Shown in pieces: positions 43,791-53,018 of a stretch of 54,681 nucleotides of DNA. This stretch comes from Polaromonas sp. (GTDB taxonomy: Bacteria; Pseudomonadota; Gammaproteobacteria; Burkholderiales; Burkholderiaceae_C), in assembly GCA_021731285.1 (NCBI GenBank), contig JAKFXR010000051.1:1-54681 (forward strand), written 5' to 3'. The first letter of the stretch is position 1. Every line of letters begins with the position of its first letter. Made by a program: the position numbers and the translations under genes. Below the pieces are notes generated by a model. It saw only the letters and a program-made list of their open reading frames with translations. It did not search any database and was not told the origin of the DNA.

Positions 43791-44774
43791 ATGTCAAGCA
43801 ATATATTGCATCAATCAGGGTTAACACTTAGCGATGTGGCCACTGACTTTGACTCGGTGAAGCCCGACGCCGGGCACCTGAGCGGTGGGGCGGCGGCGGG
43901 TAAAAACCCGTTTCTTGTGATCTTGGGGAAGCGGGTAGCGGCTTTGCGCGCGCGGCGCGGGCTCACGCGGAAAGCGGTGGCACTGGCTGCCGACGTGTCC
44001 GAGCGTCACCTAGCCAACCTGGAATATGGCTTGGGTAACGCCTCGATATTGGTTCTGCTGCAGGTGGCCGGTGCGCTTCAGTGTTCCTTGGCTGAGATTA
44101 TTGGTGACCGCACCACCACATCCCCCGAGTGGTTGATGATCCGTGAGCTGCTCGAGCAGCGTGACGATGCGACGCTCAGGCGTGTGCGCATTGTGATCGG
44201 AGAAATGCTTGGTACCGGCGGCGGCAATGTCATACGTAGTCCGCGTGTTGCATTGATTGGGCTGCGCGGCGCCGGCAAGTCCTCACTGGGGCAACTGCTG
44301 GCCGACGACCTGGCTTTTCCATTTATTGAACTGAGCCGGGAAATTGAAAAATTCGCTGGCTGCAGTGTTTCTGAGATCCAGGCGCTGTATGGCATGAACG
44401 CCTACCGCCGCTACGAGCGGCGCGCGCTGGAGGAAACTATCCAGATCTATCCGGAGGCGGTGATCGCAACGCCTGGCGGGCTGGTGTCTGATCCGGCGAC
44501 GTTTAATCTTCTGTTAAGCCATTGCACAACGGTCTGGCTGAAGGCCACGCCTGAGGACCATATGCGGCGGGTGATGGAGCAGGGGGATCTTCGCCCCATG
44601 GCCAATAACAAGGAGGCGATGGCAGACTTGAAAGACATTCTTGCCGGTCGGGCTCCTTTTTATTCCAAGGCGGAGTTCACCCTGAACACCAGCGCGCAAC
44701 CCTTGTTGCCGAGCTCTGCTGCGCTGCGCAAGCTGGTTCGCAATGCGCTTGAACTCCCGGTTGTTGAAAAATAG
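43791..44774 (+). CDS. boxR: BoxR, benzoyl-CoA-responsive regulator with shikimate-kinase-like domain
   Basis: This 327-residue regulator combines an XRE-type helix-turn-helix (about residues 46-104, LGKRVAALRARRGLTRKAVA and on) with a shikimate-kinase-like domain bearing the P-loop GLRGAGKS at 157-164. This fusion is specific to BoxR and BzdR, which repress benzoate genes and are released by benzoyl-CoA; the kinase-like part is the effector-binding module and is not thought to phosphorylate shikimate. A 12-bp palindrome (GCAATATATTGC, 43798-43809) overlaps its first codons. The gene is divergent from the boxD operon and precedes boxC on the same strand. Confidence 0.93.
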   Translation: MSSNILHQSGLTLSDVATDFDSVKPDAGHLSGGAAAGKNPFLVILGKRVAALRARRGLTRKAVALAADVSERHLANLEYGLGNASILVLLQVAGALQCSLAEIIGDRTTTSPEWLMIRELLEQRDDATLRRVRIVIGEMLGTGGGNVIRSPRVALIGLRGAGKSSLGQLLADDLAFPFIELSREIEKFAGCSVSEIQALYGMNAYRRYERRALEETIQIYPEAVIATPGGLVSDPATFNLLLSHCTTVWLKATPEDHMRRVMEQGDLRPMANNKEAMADLKDILAGRAPFYSKAEFTLNTSAQPLLPSSAALRKLVRNALELPVVEK

Positions 44775-44794
44775 GTAGACATGCATAAAACTGC

Positions 44795-44848
44795 TTGACA
44801 TCTTTTGGAAATAGGCATTATAGTTCTTGCATGAATTCTAATCATGCA
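44795..44848 (+). promoter_or_regulatory. boxC promoter with inverted repeat over the start site
   Basis: TTGACA (44795-44800) and TATAGT (44819-44824) with an 18-bp spacer form a strong sigma-70-like promoter. TGCATGA (44828-44834) and TCATGCA (44842-44848) form a perfect inverted repeat with a 7-bp centre that covers the predicted start near 44831. A further TGCA lies at 44782-44785. TGCA-containing repeats are reported for the related BzdR/BoxR regulators, so this is a good candidate for the BoxR operator. Confidence 0.75.
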
Positions 44849-44874
44849 CTATTTTGCTTATTTGAGGAGATGAT

Positions 44875-46533
44875 GTGAACAATGGCACTCGCGTTGACTA
44901 TCAAACTGACCCCGGTCGCTACAAACACTGGGCGCTAAAGTTTGAGGGTCCTGTCGCTACGCTGACGGCTGACTTTGATGAAGGTGCAGGCTTGCGGCCT
45001 GGCTACAAGCTCAAGCTCAACAGCTACGATCTTGGCGTCGATATTGAGCTGAATGATGCGATTAACCGCATTCGTTTTGAGCATCCGGAAGTTCGCACGG
45101 TGGTGGTGACCAGTGCCAAGGAGAAGGTGTTCTGCTCGGGGGCCAACATTTTCATGCTGGGCGTCAGCAGTCATTCCTGGAAGGTCAATTTCTGCAAATT
45201 CACCAATGAGACCCGCAATGGTCTGGAAGACTCCTCCAAGTACAGCGGCCTGAAGTTCCTTGCCGCCGTCAATGGCGCCTGTGCCGGGGGTGGCTATGAG
45301 TTGGCGCTGGCTTGCGATGAAATCATCCTGGTGGATGACCGCTCCAGCGCGGTCAGCTTGCCCGAGGTGCCGTTGCTGGGCGTGTTGCCTGGCACCGGCG
45401 GCCTGACGCGGGTCACTGACAAGAAACACGTGCGGCACGACCTGGCAGACCTGTTCTGCACCAGTGTCGAGGGCGTGCGCGGCCAGAAGGCCAAGGACTG
45501 GCGCCTGGTGGACGATATCGCCAAGCCGGAGGCCTTCGCCCAAAAAGTGCGGGAACGAGCGCTCGAACTGGCCGCCAAGAGTGACCGGCCTGCCGATGGC
45601 AAAGGTGTCATGCTGCCGCCGGTGGCGTGTGTGATCGAGGCAGATGCACTGCGCTACCCGAACGTTGTCGTCGACATTGACCGCGTCAAGCGCACCGCCA
45701 CCTGGACCGTCAAGGGCCCCACCGGCGCCCAGCCCGCCGACCTGGCCGGCATCGAAGCCGCGGGTGCTGTCTGGTATCCGCTGCAGATGGCACGCGAACT
45801 GGAAGATGCCATCCTGCAAATGCGCACCAACGAGCTGGACATCGGCACCTGGCTAATCAAGACCCAGGGCGATCCGGCTGCGGTGCTGGCGATGGACGCC
45901 ACCTTGCTGGCCCATCAAAACCACTGGCTGGTGCGTGAAACCATTGGTCTGCTGCGCCGCACGTTCAGCCGTCTGGATGTGTCCTCGCGTAGCCTGTTCG
46001 CGCTGATTGAGCCAGGCTCCTGCTTTGCCGGTACTTTCCTCGAGTTGGCTTTAGCCTGCGACCGCAGCTACCACTTGGCGCTGCCGGACGACGAGTCGGG
46101 CGCACCGAAAATCACCGTGGGCGAGACGAATTTCAGCCTGTACCCGATGGTGACGGAGCAGAGCCGTCTGGGCCGCCGTTTCTACAACGAGCAGCCCGCG
46201 CTGGACGCAGTACGCGCGAGCATTGGCCTGTCGCTTAATGCGGACGCGGCGTTCGCTCTCGGCCTGGTCACGTCAAATCCCGACGACATCGACTGGACCG
46301 ACGAAGTACGTATCGCCGTCGAAGAGCGCGTGGCCATGTCCCCTGATGCCCTTACTGGTATGGAGGCCAACCTGCGCTTCAACGGCCCTGAAAACATGTT
46401 TACCCGTGTCTTTGGGCGACTCACCGCCTGGCAGAACTGGATCTTCCAGCGCCCCAATGCCGTTGGGGAAAAGGGCGCTCTCAAGGTCTATGGCAAGGGC
46501 GACAAGGCCCAGTTTGACTGGAACCGCGTCTAG
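44875..46533 (+). CDS. boxC: Benzoyl-CoA-dihydrodiol lyase (ring cleavage)
   Basis: This is a 552-residue protein made of two crotonase-like halves, with GACAGGGYELALACDE in the N-terminal half and PGSCFAGTFLELALACDR in the C-terminal half, as in BoxC. BoxC opens 2,3-epoxybenzoyl-CoA (formerly regarded as the dihydrodiol) and yields 3,4-dehydroadipyl-CoA semialdehyde plus formate without oxygen. The start is GTG at 44875, preceded by GAGGAGA; there is no usable ATG at the family's N-terminus. It is the first gene downstream of the operator-bearing promoter. Confidence 0.94.
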   Translation: MNNGTRVDYQTDPGRYKHWALKFEGPVATLTADFDEGAGLRPGYKLKLNSYDLGVDIELNDAINRIRFEHPEVRTVVVTSAKEKVFCSGANIFMLGVSSHSWKVNFCKFTNETRNGLEDSSKYSGLKFLAAVNGACAGGGYELALACDEIILVDDRSSAVSLPEVPLLGVLPGTGGLTRVTDKKHVRHDLADLFCTSVEGVRGQKAKDWRLVDDIAKPEAFAQKVRERALELAAKSDRPADGKGVMLPPVACVIEADALRYPNVVVDIDRVKRTATWTVKGPTGAQPADLAGIEAAGAVWYPLQMARELEDAILQMRTNELDIGTWLIKTQGDPAAVLAMDATLLAHQNHWLVRETIGLLRRTFSRLDVSSRSLFALIEPGSCFAGTFLELALACDRSYHLALPDDESGAPKITVGETNFSLYPMVTEQSRLGRRFYNEQPALDAVRASIGLSLNADAAFALGLVTSNPDDIDWTDEVRIAVEERVAMSPDALTGMEANLRFNGPENMFTRVFGRLTAWQNWIFQRPNAVGEKGALKVYGKGDKAQFDWNRV

Positions 46534-46623
46534 AGCACCAGCTCCCGTTGTGCGGCGCGAGTCCGGGTGGCGCACCGCAACCGAACCCATCCCCCGAATC
46601 AGTCTTGTTTTTTGGAGACCACG

Positions 46624-48051
46624 ATGTCCAGCATTAATTACAGCGAAAAGATTCCCAACAATGTCAGCCTGAGCGAAGACCGCACGTTGCAGCGTGCGCT
46701 CGAACAGTGGCAGCCAAATTTCATTAGCTGGTGGGATGACATTGGGCCCGAAGGCTCGACTAACTCTGACGTTTACTTGCGTACTGCCGTGAGCGTGGAC
46801 CCGCAAGGCTGGGCCCAGTTTGGCCATGTGAAGATGCGCGACTACCGCTGGGGCATTTTCCTCAACCCGGGCGAAACCGATCGCACCATCCATTTTGGTG
46901 ATCACAAGGGTGAAAAAGCCTGGCAGGACGTTCCTGGTGAATACCGTGCCAACCTGCGCCGCATCATCGTTACCCAGGGCGACACCGAGCCGGCGTCTGT
47001 CGAGCAACAGCGCCACCTCGGTCTGACAGCTCCCAGCATGTATGACCTGCGCAACCTCTACCAGATCAACGTCGAGGAAGGCCGCCACCTGTGGGCCATG
47101 GTCTATTTGCTGCACAAGCATTTTGGCCGCGATGGCCGCGATGAAGCTGAGGGCCTGCTGGAGCGTCGCAGTGGGGACGCCAACAATCCGCGGATCCTGG
47201 GAGCCTTCAACGAAGCCACGCCAGACTGGCTGAGCTTCTTCATGTTCACCTATTTCACCGATCGTGACGGCAAGTTCCAGTTGTGCGCGCTGGCGGAAAG
47301 TGCTTTTGACCCGTTGGCCCGCACGACCAAGTTCATGCTGACCGAAGAAGCGCATCACATGTTCGTCGGGGAAAGCGGCATTTCCCGCGTCATCCAGCGA
47401 ACCTCGCAGAAGATGAACGAACTCAGGACCGACGACGTGGGCAAGCTGCGCGCCGCCGGCGTGATTGACCTGCCGACCATCCAGCGCTATATCAACTTCC
47501 ATTACAGCGTCACGATTGACCTGTTCGGCGCCGATGAGTCTAGCAATGCCGCTACTTTCTACAGCACCGGCCTGAAAGGCCGCTACGAAGAAGGCAAGCG
47601 CGTGGATGACCACGCGCTGAAGGGCCAAACCTATAAGGTGCTCGAAGCGCGCAACGGAGAACTGGTTGAAAAGGAAGTTCCGATGCTCAATGCGCTGAAT
47701 GAAGTGCTGCGCGATGATTACATCAAGGACTCGGTGGCCGGGGTTGAGCGCTGGAACAAGGTGCTTGAAAAAGCGGGGATTTCCGTCAAGCTTAGGGTGC
47801 CCCATAAGGCTTTTCACCGCAACATCGGCGCACTGTCAGGCGTCAAGATATCGCCGGACGGCCGCGTGGTATCCGACGCCGAATGGAATGCCTCGGTGGG
47901 CCAATGGTTGCCCAGCAACGAAGATCGCGCTTACGTCGCCAGTCTGATGGGTCGCGTCGTCGAGCCAGGCAAGTTTGCCAACTGGATTGCACCGCCTGTC
48001 ATGGGCATCAATCGTCAGCCGGTGGACTTCGAATACGTTCGCTTTAACTGA
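46624..48051 (+). CDS. boxB: Benzoyl-CoA 2,3-epoxidase, oxygenase component
   Basis: This 475-residue di-iron protein matches BoxB. All six iron ligands known from BoxB can be placed, each two positions higher than in the literature numbering as I recall it: E122, E152, H155, D213, E242 and H245 (the ExxH pairs are EGRH and EAHH). With BoxA it epoxidises benzoyl-CoA using O2 and NADPH-derived electrons. The ATG at 46624 follows TTGGAG; the frame open from 46567 has no support. It lies 90 bp after boxC. Confidence 0.95.
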   Translation: MSSINYSEKIPNNVSLSEDRTLQRALEQWQPNFISWWDDIGPEGSTNSDVYLRTAVSVDPQGWAQFGHVKMRDYRWGIFLNPGETDRTIHFGDHKGEKAWQDVPGEYRANLRRIIVTQGDTEPASVEQQRHLGLTAPSMYDLRNLYQINVEEGRHLWAMVYLLHKHFGRDGRDEAEGLLERRSGDANNPRILGAFNEATPDWLSFFMFTYFTDRDGKFQLCALAESAFDPLARTTKFMLTEEAHHMFVGESGISRVIQRTSQKMNELRTDDVGKLRAAGVIDLPTIQRYINFHYSVTIDLFGADESSNAATFYSTGLKGRYEEGKRVDDHALKGQTYKVLEARNGELVEKEVPMLNALNEVLRDDYIKDSVAGVERWNKVLEKAGISVKLRVPHKAFHRNIGALSGVKISPDGRVVSDAEWNASVGQWLPSNEDRAYVASLMGRVVEPGKFANWIAPPVMGINRQPVDFEYVRFN

Positions 48052-48129
48052 CTTTCCCCAGCAACGAAGATCATGCAGGGGGGCCATTGAGCCCCTGTTT
48101 GCCATTCAAGCCGATGACCGGAAACCGTC

Positions 48130-49410
48130 ATGGATATGACCGAAATACACGTTATCAAGCAGCACCTGATTGATCCTGAAATCTGCATCCGCTGCAACAC
48201 TTGCGAAGCCATCTGCCCGGTTCAGGCCATCACGCATGATTCACGCAACTACGTGGTCGATGCCGATAAATGCAATCTCTGCATGGCCTGCATATCCCCG
48301 TGTCCGACCGGCTCCATCGACAACTGGCGCACGATGCCGCGTCTCAAGGCCTACACGTCTGACGAGCAACTGACCTGGGATGAGCTTCCGTCCGAGCTCA
48401 CCCCGGAAGAACTGGCGGCCGAGGGCGTGGCCGTCGATGCGACGCCAGAGATCGAGCCGGTGACGCCTTCGCTGCCGGCTGCGGTCACTGGTGAGACGGC
48501 CTTCAACAGTGCGCAGTACGGTGCCACCTTGCCGCCCTGGTCGGCGGCGCACGGCTACACCAATATGTATGGCGCCAAGGCGACCGAGAAATTTATCACG
48601 GCCACAGTCGTTGGTAATGTGCGTGTCACCGAAGTGGGGAAGGAATACGACACCCACCACATCGTGCTCGACTTTGGCAGCATGCCCTTCCCTGTGCTGG
48701 AAGGGCAGTCGATCGGCATTTTGCCGCCTGGCAGCGACGACAAGGGAAAGCCGCACTATGCCAGACAGTATTCGATTGCGAGCCCGCGCAATGGCGAGCG
48801 ACCCGGTTACAACAATGTGTCACTCACCATCAAACGCGTGCTGCAAGACCATCAGGGCAACGCGGTGCGCGGTGTCGGCTCGAACTACATGTGTGACTTG
48901 CAGATCGGCGACAAGGTGCAGGTGATCGGCCCGTTCGGCACCAGCTTCCTAATGCCGAACCACCCGCGATCAAACATCGTGATGATTTGCACTGGCACGG
49001 GTAGCGCACCCATGCGTGCCATGACCGAGTGGCGTCGTCGACTGCGTCAATCAGGCAAGTTCGAAGGCGGCAAGCTGATGCTGTTCTTTGGCGCCCGCAC
49101 CAAGGAAGAGTTGCCGTATTTTGGGCCGCTGCAGACCCTGCCCAAGGACTTCATCGACATTAACTTTGCTTTTTCGCGCACGCTGGAGCAACCCAAGCGC
49201 TATGTGCAGGATGTGATGCGCGAGCGCGCCGCTGACCTGGGCGGCTTGCTGAAAGATCCGAACACCTACTTCTATGTGTGCGGACTCAAGAGCATGGAGG
49301 AGGGCGTGGTGCTGGCCCTGCGCGATGTGGCGCAGCAGGCCGGCCTGACGTGGGAAGCGGTGGGCGCGGCAATGAAAAAGGAAGGTCGACTCCATCTTGA
49401 AACCTACTGA
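48130..49410 (+). CDS. boxA: Benzoyl-CoA 2,3-epoxidase, reductase component
   Basis: This 426-residue protein carries two ferredoxin-type [4Fe-4S] motifs at C19-C22-C25-C29 and C48-C51-C54-C58, followed by a linker and a ferredoxin-NADP reductase-like part with [12 protein letters not shown] for FAD and [12 protein letters not shown] for NADPH. This is the structure of BoxA, which passes electrons from NADPH to BoxB. It lies 78 bp after boxB. Length and domains are complete, so the epoxidase should be functional. Confidence 0.95.
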   Translation: MDMTEIHVIKQHLIDPEICIRCNTCEAICPVQAITHDSRNYVVDADKCNLCMACISPCPTGSIDNWRTMPRLKAYTSDEQLTWDELPSELTPEELAAEGVAVDATPEIEPVTPSLPAAVTGETAFNSAQYGATLPPWSAAHGYTNMYGAKATEKFITATVVGNVRVTEVGKEYDTHHIVLDFGSMPFPVLEGQSIGILPPGSDDKGKPHYARQYSIASPRNGERPGYNNVSLTIKRVLQDHQGNAVRGVGSNYMCDLQIGDKVQVIGPFGTSFLMPNHPRSNIVMICTGTGSAPMRAMTEWRRRLRQSGKFEGGKLMLFFGARTKEELPYFGPLQTLPKDFIDINFAFSRTLEQPKRYVQDVMRERAADLGGLLKDPNTYFYVCGLKSMEEGVVLALRDVAQQAGLTWEAVGAAMKKEGRLHLETY

Positions 49411-49480
49411 GCCGGGTTTCGTTAATATTATTTTGTCGACCGAGACGTCAAGCGCCTTTCGGAGCCGACCCATTCATGCG

Positions 49481-50266
49481 ATGAAAAATCTGATCATTTC
49501 ATTCCGCGCCACCGGCGTAGCTCAAGTCACCATGTCCCGTCCGTCGGTGTTTAATGCTTTTGACGAGGCGATGATCGCCGAACTGGAAACGGCCTTCAAC
49601 CAGCTTGCAGCTGATCCGGTAGTGCGCGTGATCGTGTTGGCGGGCGAAGGCAGGCATTTCAGTGCCGGCGCTGACCTGCAATGGATGCAACGCGCCAGTA
49701 CTGCCTCCCATGAGTGGAACTTGAACGATGCGCGCCGCTTTGCCGGCATGCTGGCGTGCATTGAGGCTTGTCCCAAGCCCACCGTGGCCCGGGTCCAGGG
49801 CGCGGCACTGGGTGGTGGGGTCGGCTTGATGTGTGCCTGTGACATCGCTATCGCTGCCGACAATGCCAGTTTTGCCGTCAGCGAAGCCAAATTTGGCATC
49901 CTGCCAGCAGTCATTGGTCCCTATGTTGTCAACGCGGTGGGCAGGCGCCAAGCCAGGCATTTGGCACTGACTACTAGGCGCATTACTGCCGACCAGGCCT
50001 TGGCCATCGGACTCGTACAGCAGGTGGTGGCGCTAGATGCGCTTGACGCGGCGCTGGATGCCACCGTTACGGAACTGCTTGCCGGTGGAACCAACGCGCA
50101 CCGCGAGATCAAACAGCTCTTTGGGCAACTGGAAGTGGGACCGATCACCAGCGAAGTGCGCGAGTTGACTGCACAAACGATTAGCCGCGTGCGCGGCACA
50201 GACGAGGCCCGGGAAGGCTTCACCGCTTTTTTGGACAAGCGACCTGCCAACTGGATTCCACAATGA
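49481..50266 (+). CDS. Enoyl-CoA hydratase (dehydroadipyl-CoA step likely)
   Basis: This is a 261-residue crotonase. The oxyanion regions are FSAGADLQWM and GAALGGGVGLMCACD, and the SEAKFGILPAVIGPYVV stretch is like methylglutaconyl-CoA hydratases. In this position it probably hydrates or isomerises dehydroadipyl-CoA on the way to 3-hydroxyadipyl-CoA. The ATG at 49481 is chosen because the crotonase fold begins there; a longer frame starts inside boxA at 49397. Its stop overlaps the next gene (ATGA). As its paralogue at 51774 is frameshifted, it may be the only working hydratase of the operon. Confidence 0.78.
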   Translation: MKNLIISFRATGVAQVTMSRPSVFNAFDEAMIAELETAFNQLAADPVVRVIVLAGEGRHFSAGADLQWMQRASTASHEWNLNDARRFAGMLACIEACPKPTVARVQGAALGGGVGLMCACDIAIAADNASFAVSEAKFGILPAVIGPYVVNAVGRRQARHLALTTRRITADQALAIGLVQQVVALDALDAALDATVTELLAGGTNAHREIKQLFGQLEVGPITSEVRELTAQTISRVRGTDEAREGFTAFLDKRPANWIPQ

Positions 50267-51777
50267 CGACAAACAGTCTCCATGCGGTGCCGCTGCTGGT
50301 GGTAGGTGCTGGGGTGATGGGTGTGGGCATTGCCCAGATAGCCGCCCAAGCCGGCCATGCCGTGATGCTTTACGATGCCCGCGAAGGCGCTGCCGCAGAG
50401 GCCAAGGCCAGGCTCGCTAAGAGCCTGGAGGCGCTGGTCACAAAAGGCAAGTTCACCGTGCAGGACATGGCACAAACGCTGTCGCGTATCGAAACTATCA
50501 CCTCGCTGGAAGCGGCGGCCACCGCGAGACTGGTGGTTGAAGCGATTGTCGAAAAGCTCGACGTGAAGCACGGGCTTTTCAAACAGCTTGAGTCCATCGT
50601 GGCTGTCGATTGCGTGCTTGCGTCCAACACCTCATCCATCTCGGTCACGGCTATTGCCAACGGATTGCGGCACCCGGGGCGGCTGGTGGGAATGCACTTT
50701 TTTAACCCCGTACCGCTGATGAAGCTGGTGGAGGTGGTGTCTGGCCTGCAGACTGATCCGGCAGTGGCCGCTGCCATATTTGAGTTATCCAGGGCTTGGG
50801 GCAAGGTGCCAGTGCATGCGCGTTCAACACCCGGCTTCATCGTCAACCGGATTGCCAGGCCCTATTACGCTGAAACGCTTGCGTTGTTGCAAGAGCAGGC
50901 CGCGACGCCTGAAGTGCTGGATGCCTGCCTGCGCGGGGCAGGCTTTCGCATGGGGGCATGCGAGTTGATGGACCTGATTGGTCACGATACCAATTTTTCA
51001 GTTACCAGCGCAGTTTACGAAGCCAATTTCTACGACAAACGGTTTACCCCTTCACTGGTGCAGCGCGAGCTGGTTGATGGCGGTTTTCTTGGGCGCAAAT
51101 CAGGGCGCGGCTTCTACGACTATGCCGAGGGCTCCCTTAAAACCGTCAGCACGGCGGGCGCAACCTTTGTGCCCGGCCCACTGCCAGCCGCGCAAGTGGT
51201 ATGCGTGCATGGCGTGGGCCTCGTGGCCGAGCGCCTGGGCCGCACTCTGGCGCAAGCGGGCCGCGCGTTTGCGCGTGACGAACGCAGCGATTGGATTGGG
51301 CTGGAGGTAGACGGCGCGCAACTGCGCTTGACGGATGGGCGATGTGCTTCGCAAATAGGATTCGACGTGGCGGTGTTTGACTGGCCACTTTCTGATAGCG
51401 TCGGTTCTGCGCTCGCATGGGCCGCGTCTTCGCGAGCCTCTGAGGACTGGCACGCTGCTGCGGCAAGCTGGCTGCAGGCGCTGGGCTTCAGCCCGCAGCG
51501 GGTGCTTGATGCGCCGGGTCTGGTCGTTGCGCGCACCCTTGCGATGCTGATTAACGAAGCCGCTGACGCGGTACTGCAAGGGGTGTGTACAACCGAAGGT
51601 GCTGATGCCGCCATGAAGCTCGGCGTCAACTACCCGGCCGGGCCTTTCGAGTGGCTGGCCCAATGCAAGTCCAGCACGGTTGTGGGTTGGTTAGACGCTC
51701 TCGATGTGCATTACCGTGGCGAACGCTATCGCGTCAGCCCATGGTTGCGTCAGCGTGACTGGCAGGAGGCCGCATGA
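50263..51777 (+). CDS. 3-hydroxyacyl-CoA dehydrogenase (3-hydroxyadipyl-CoA, PaaH-like)
   Basis: This 504-residue protein has the NAD-binding VVGAGVMGVGIAQIAAQAGH (G15, G17, G20), the family signature GFIVNRIARPYYAETLALL, and a duplicated C-terminal domain, as in PaaH of phenylacetate degradation. It oxidises a 3-hydroxyacyl-CoA, here most likely 3-hydroxyadipyl-CoA, to the 3-oxo form. It overlaps its neighbours on both sides by four bases and thus belongs firmly to the box lower-pathway block. Confidence 0.85.
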   Translation: MTTNSLHAVPLLVVGAGVMGVGIAQIAAQAGHAVMLYDAREGAAAEAKARLAKSLEALVTKGKFTVQDMAQTLSRIETITSLEAAATARLVVEAIVEKLDVKHGLFKQLESIVAVDCVLASNTSSISVTAIANGLRHPGRLVGMHFFNPVPLMKLVEVVSGLQTDPAVAAAIFELSRAWGKVPVHARSTPGFIVNRIARPYYAETLALLQEQAATPEVLDACLRGAGFRMGACELMDLIGHDTNFSVTSAVYEANFYDKRFTPSLVQRELVDGGFLGRKSGRGFYDYAEGSLKTVSTAGATFVPGPLPAAQVVCVHGVGLVAERLGRTLAQAGRAFARDERSDWIGLEVDGAQLRLTDGRCASQIGFDVAVFDWPLSDSVGSALAWAASSRASEDWHAAAASWLQALGFSPQRVLDAPGLVVARTLAMLINEAADAVLQGVCTTEGADAAMKLGVNYPAGPFEWLAQCKSSTVVGWLDALDVHYRGERYRVSPWLRQRDWQEAA

Positions 51778-52576
51778 TGCGCCGCAGCATCGACATTGCA
51801 CCCAACCTGCATGCAGAAATCGGCGACGACGGCGTCGCCGAGCTGGTGTTTGGCCCCGCTGGCGAGATGCCCGCCATGGACGCGCAAGGCCATGCAGCCC
51901 TTGGCACGGTGTGGGCGCAACTGGCGGCCGTGCCGGGTGTACGCTGCATCCTTGTGCGAAGCATTGGCAAGGGCTTATGCGCGGGCGGCACGCTAGATCT
52001 TGTGCAAGGCATGCTCAGCAGTGAAGCAGCACGTCTGCGAGTGATGCGCGAAGGCCGGGCCTTGGTGCAAAGCATGATCGACTGCGATTTGCCTATCGTC
52101 TCCGCCATCAACGGCGCCGCGGTCGCGCTGGCGCCGCGGTGGCCTTGCTGGCTGACGTGTCCATTGCCGGCCACAAAGCCAAAATCATTGATGGCCATAC
52201 AAAGTTGGGCGTGGCCGCTGGTGACCATGCTGCGCTTATTTGGCCTTTGTTATGCGGGATGGCGCGCGCCAAGTACCACTTGCTGATGTGCTCAACGCTC
52301 AACGGCCTGGAGGCTGAACGCATTGGCCTGGTCAGCCTGGCCGTACCCGACGACCTGCTGCTGGACAACGCGCGTGAGGTGGCCTGCACACTGGCCGCTG
52401 GCAGCCCTACTGCATTAGCCTTCACCAAGCGCAGCCTGAACCACTGGCTGCGAGCTGCTTGGCCTGCATTTGAGCACTCGCTGGCGCTGGAGATGCTCGG
52501 GTTTGCCGGCTCAGACGCCCGCGAAGGCTTCGCCGCACTGAGTGAAAAGCGCGCCCCCCGATTTGGCTCAGAATGA
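51774..52576 (+). pseudogene. Enoyl-CoA hydratase/isomerase gene with a one-base frameshift
   Basis: The first frame encodes a crotonase N-terminal half (GLCAGGTLDLVQ, then [10 protein letters not shown]) and the frame one base over continues with [16 protein letters not shown] to a normal C-terminus ending [12 protein letters not shown]. Inserting a single G near 52124 restores [17 protein letters not shown], the expected continuous sequence, so one base has been lost in a GC-rich stretch flanked by two copies of GCGCCGCGGT. Start and stop overlap the neighbouring genes by four bases, so the gene was part of the operon. It resembles PaaG-like isomerases only broadly. A sequencing error is possible. 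Confidence 0.8.
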
Positions 52577-53010
52577 AGTTCACCGAGTTCCAGGTCGGGC
52601 AAACCATACAGGCTGGACCTTACGTCGTCAGTGACGCCGAAATATGCCAATTCGCAAATGCCTATGACCCGCAATGGTTTCACACCGATGCCACAGCGGC
52701 TGCGAAAGGTTACTTTGGCGGCCTGATCGCCAGTGGCTGGCATACCTGTTCCATTGCAATGCGGCTGATCGCCGATGCGGCGCTGCATGGTTCTGAATCC
52801 TTTGCATCACCTGGTTTGAGCTATGTGAAATGGCCACACCCAGTGCGGCCCGGTGACCATCTGTTGCTGTGCGCCACCGTGCTGGAAGCGCGGCGCTCCA
52901 GGGGGCAAACTCACTTGGGAATTTTGCGCTGGCGCTGGCAGCTTTTTAATGCAGCGGGCATAGAGGTGCTGGACCTCGAGGCCACCAGTTTGTTTAACCT
53001 TCCTCAATAG
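52573..53010 (+). CDS. MaoC-like hot-dog dehydratase
   Basis: This is a 145-residue single hot-dog domain with the hydratase-2-type pair in [14 protein letters not shown], aspartate and histidine five apart, and the following [13 protein letters not shown]. Such proteins add water to enoyl-CoA with R stereochemistry or take part in other CoA-ester chemistry. The ATG overlaps the stop of the frameshifted hydratase and the stop lies eight bases before the thiolase start. It may supply or bypass the hydratase activity lost next door; this is speculation. Confidence 0.8.
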   Translation: MKFTEFQVGQTIQAGPYVVSDAEICQFANAYDPQWFHTDATAAAKGYFGGLIASGWHTCSIAMRLIADAALHGSESFASPGLSYVKWPHPVRPGDHLLLCATVLEARRSRGQTHLGILRWRWQLFNAAGIEVLDLEATSLFNLPQ

Positions 53011-53018
53011 TGATTGCC

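Noticed and set aside
43798..43809. Palindrome GCAATATATTGC at the boxR start considered as a BadR site because it resembles the palindrome before badH
   Set aside because: The core AATATATT is shared, but it is simple A/T sequence inside codons, and the flanks differ; the resemblance is too weak to claim cross-regulation.
46273..47817. 514-codon open frame on the minus strand opposite boxB
   Set aside because: It is the mirror of a well-supported gene with high G+C; its product has no family resemblance, and boxB has all its iron ligands in the other strand.
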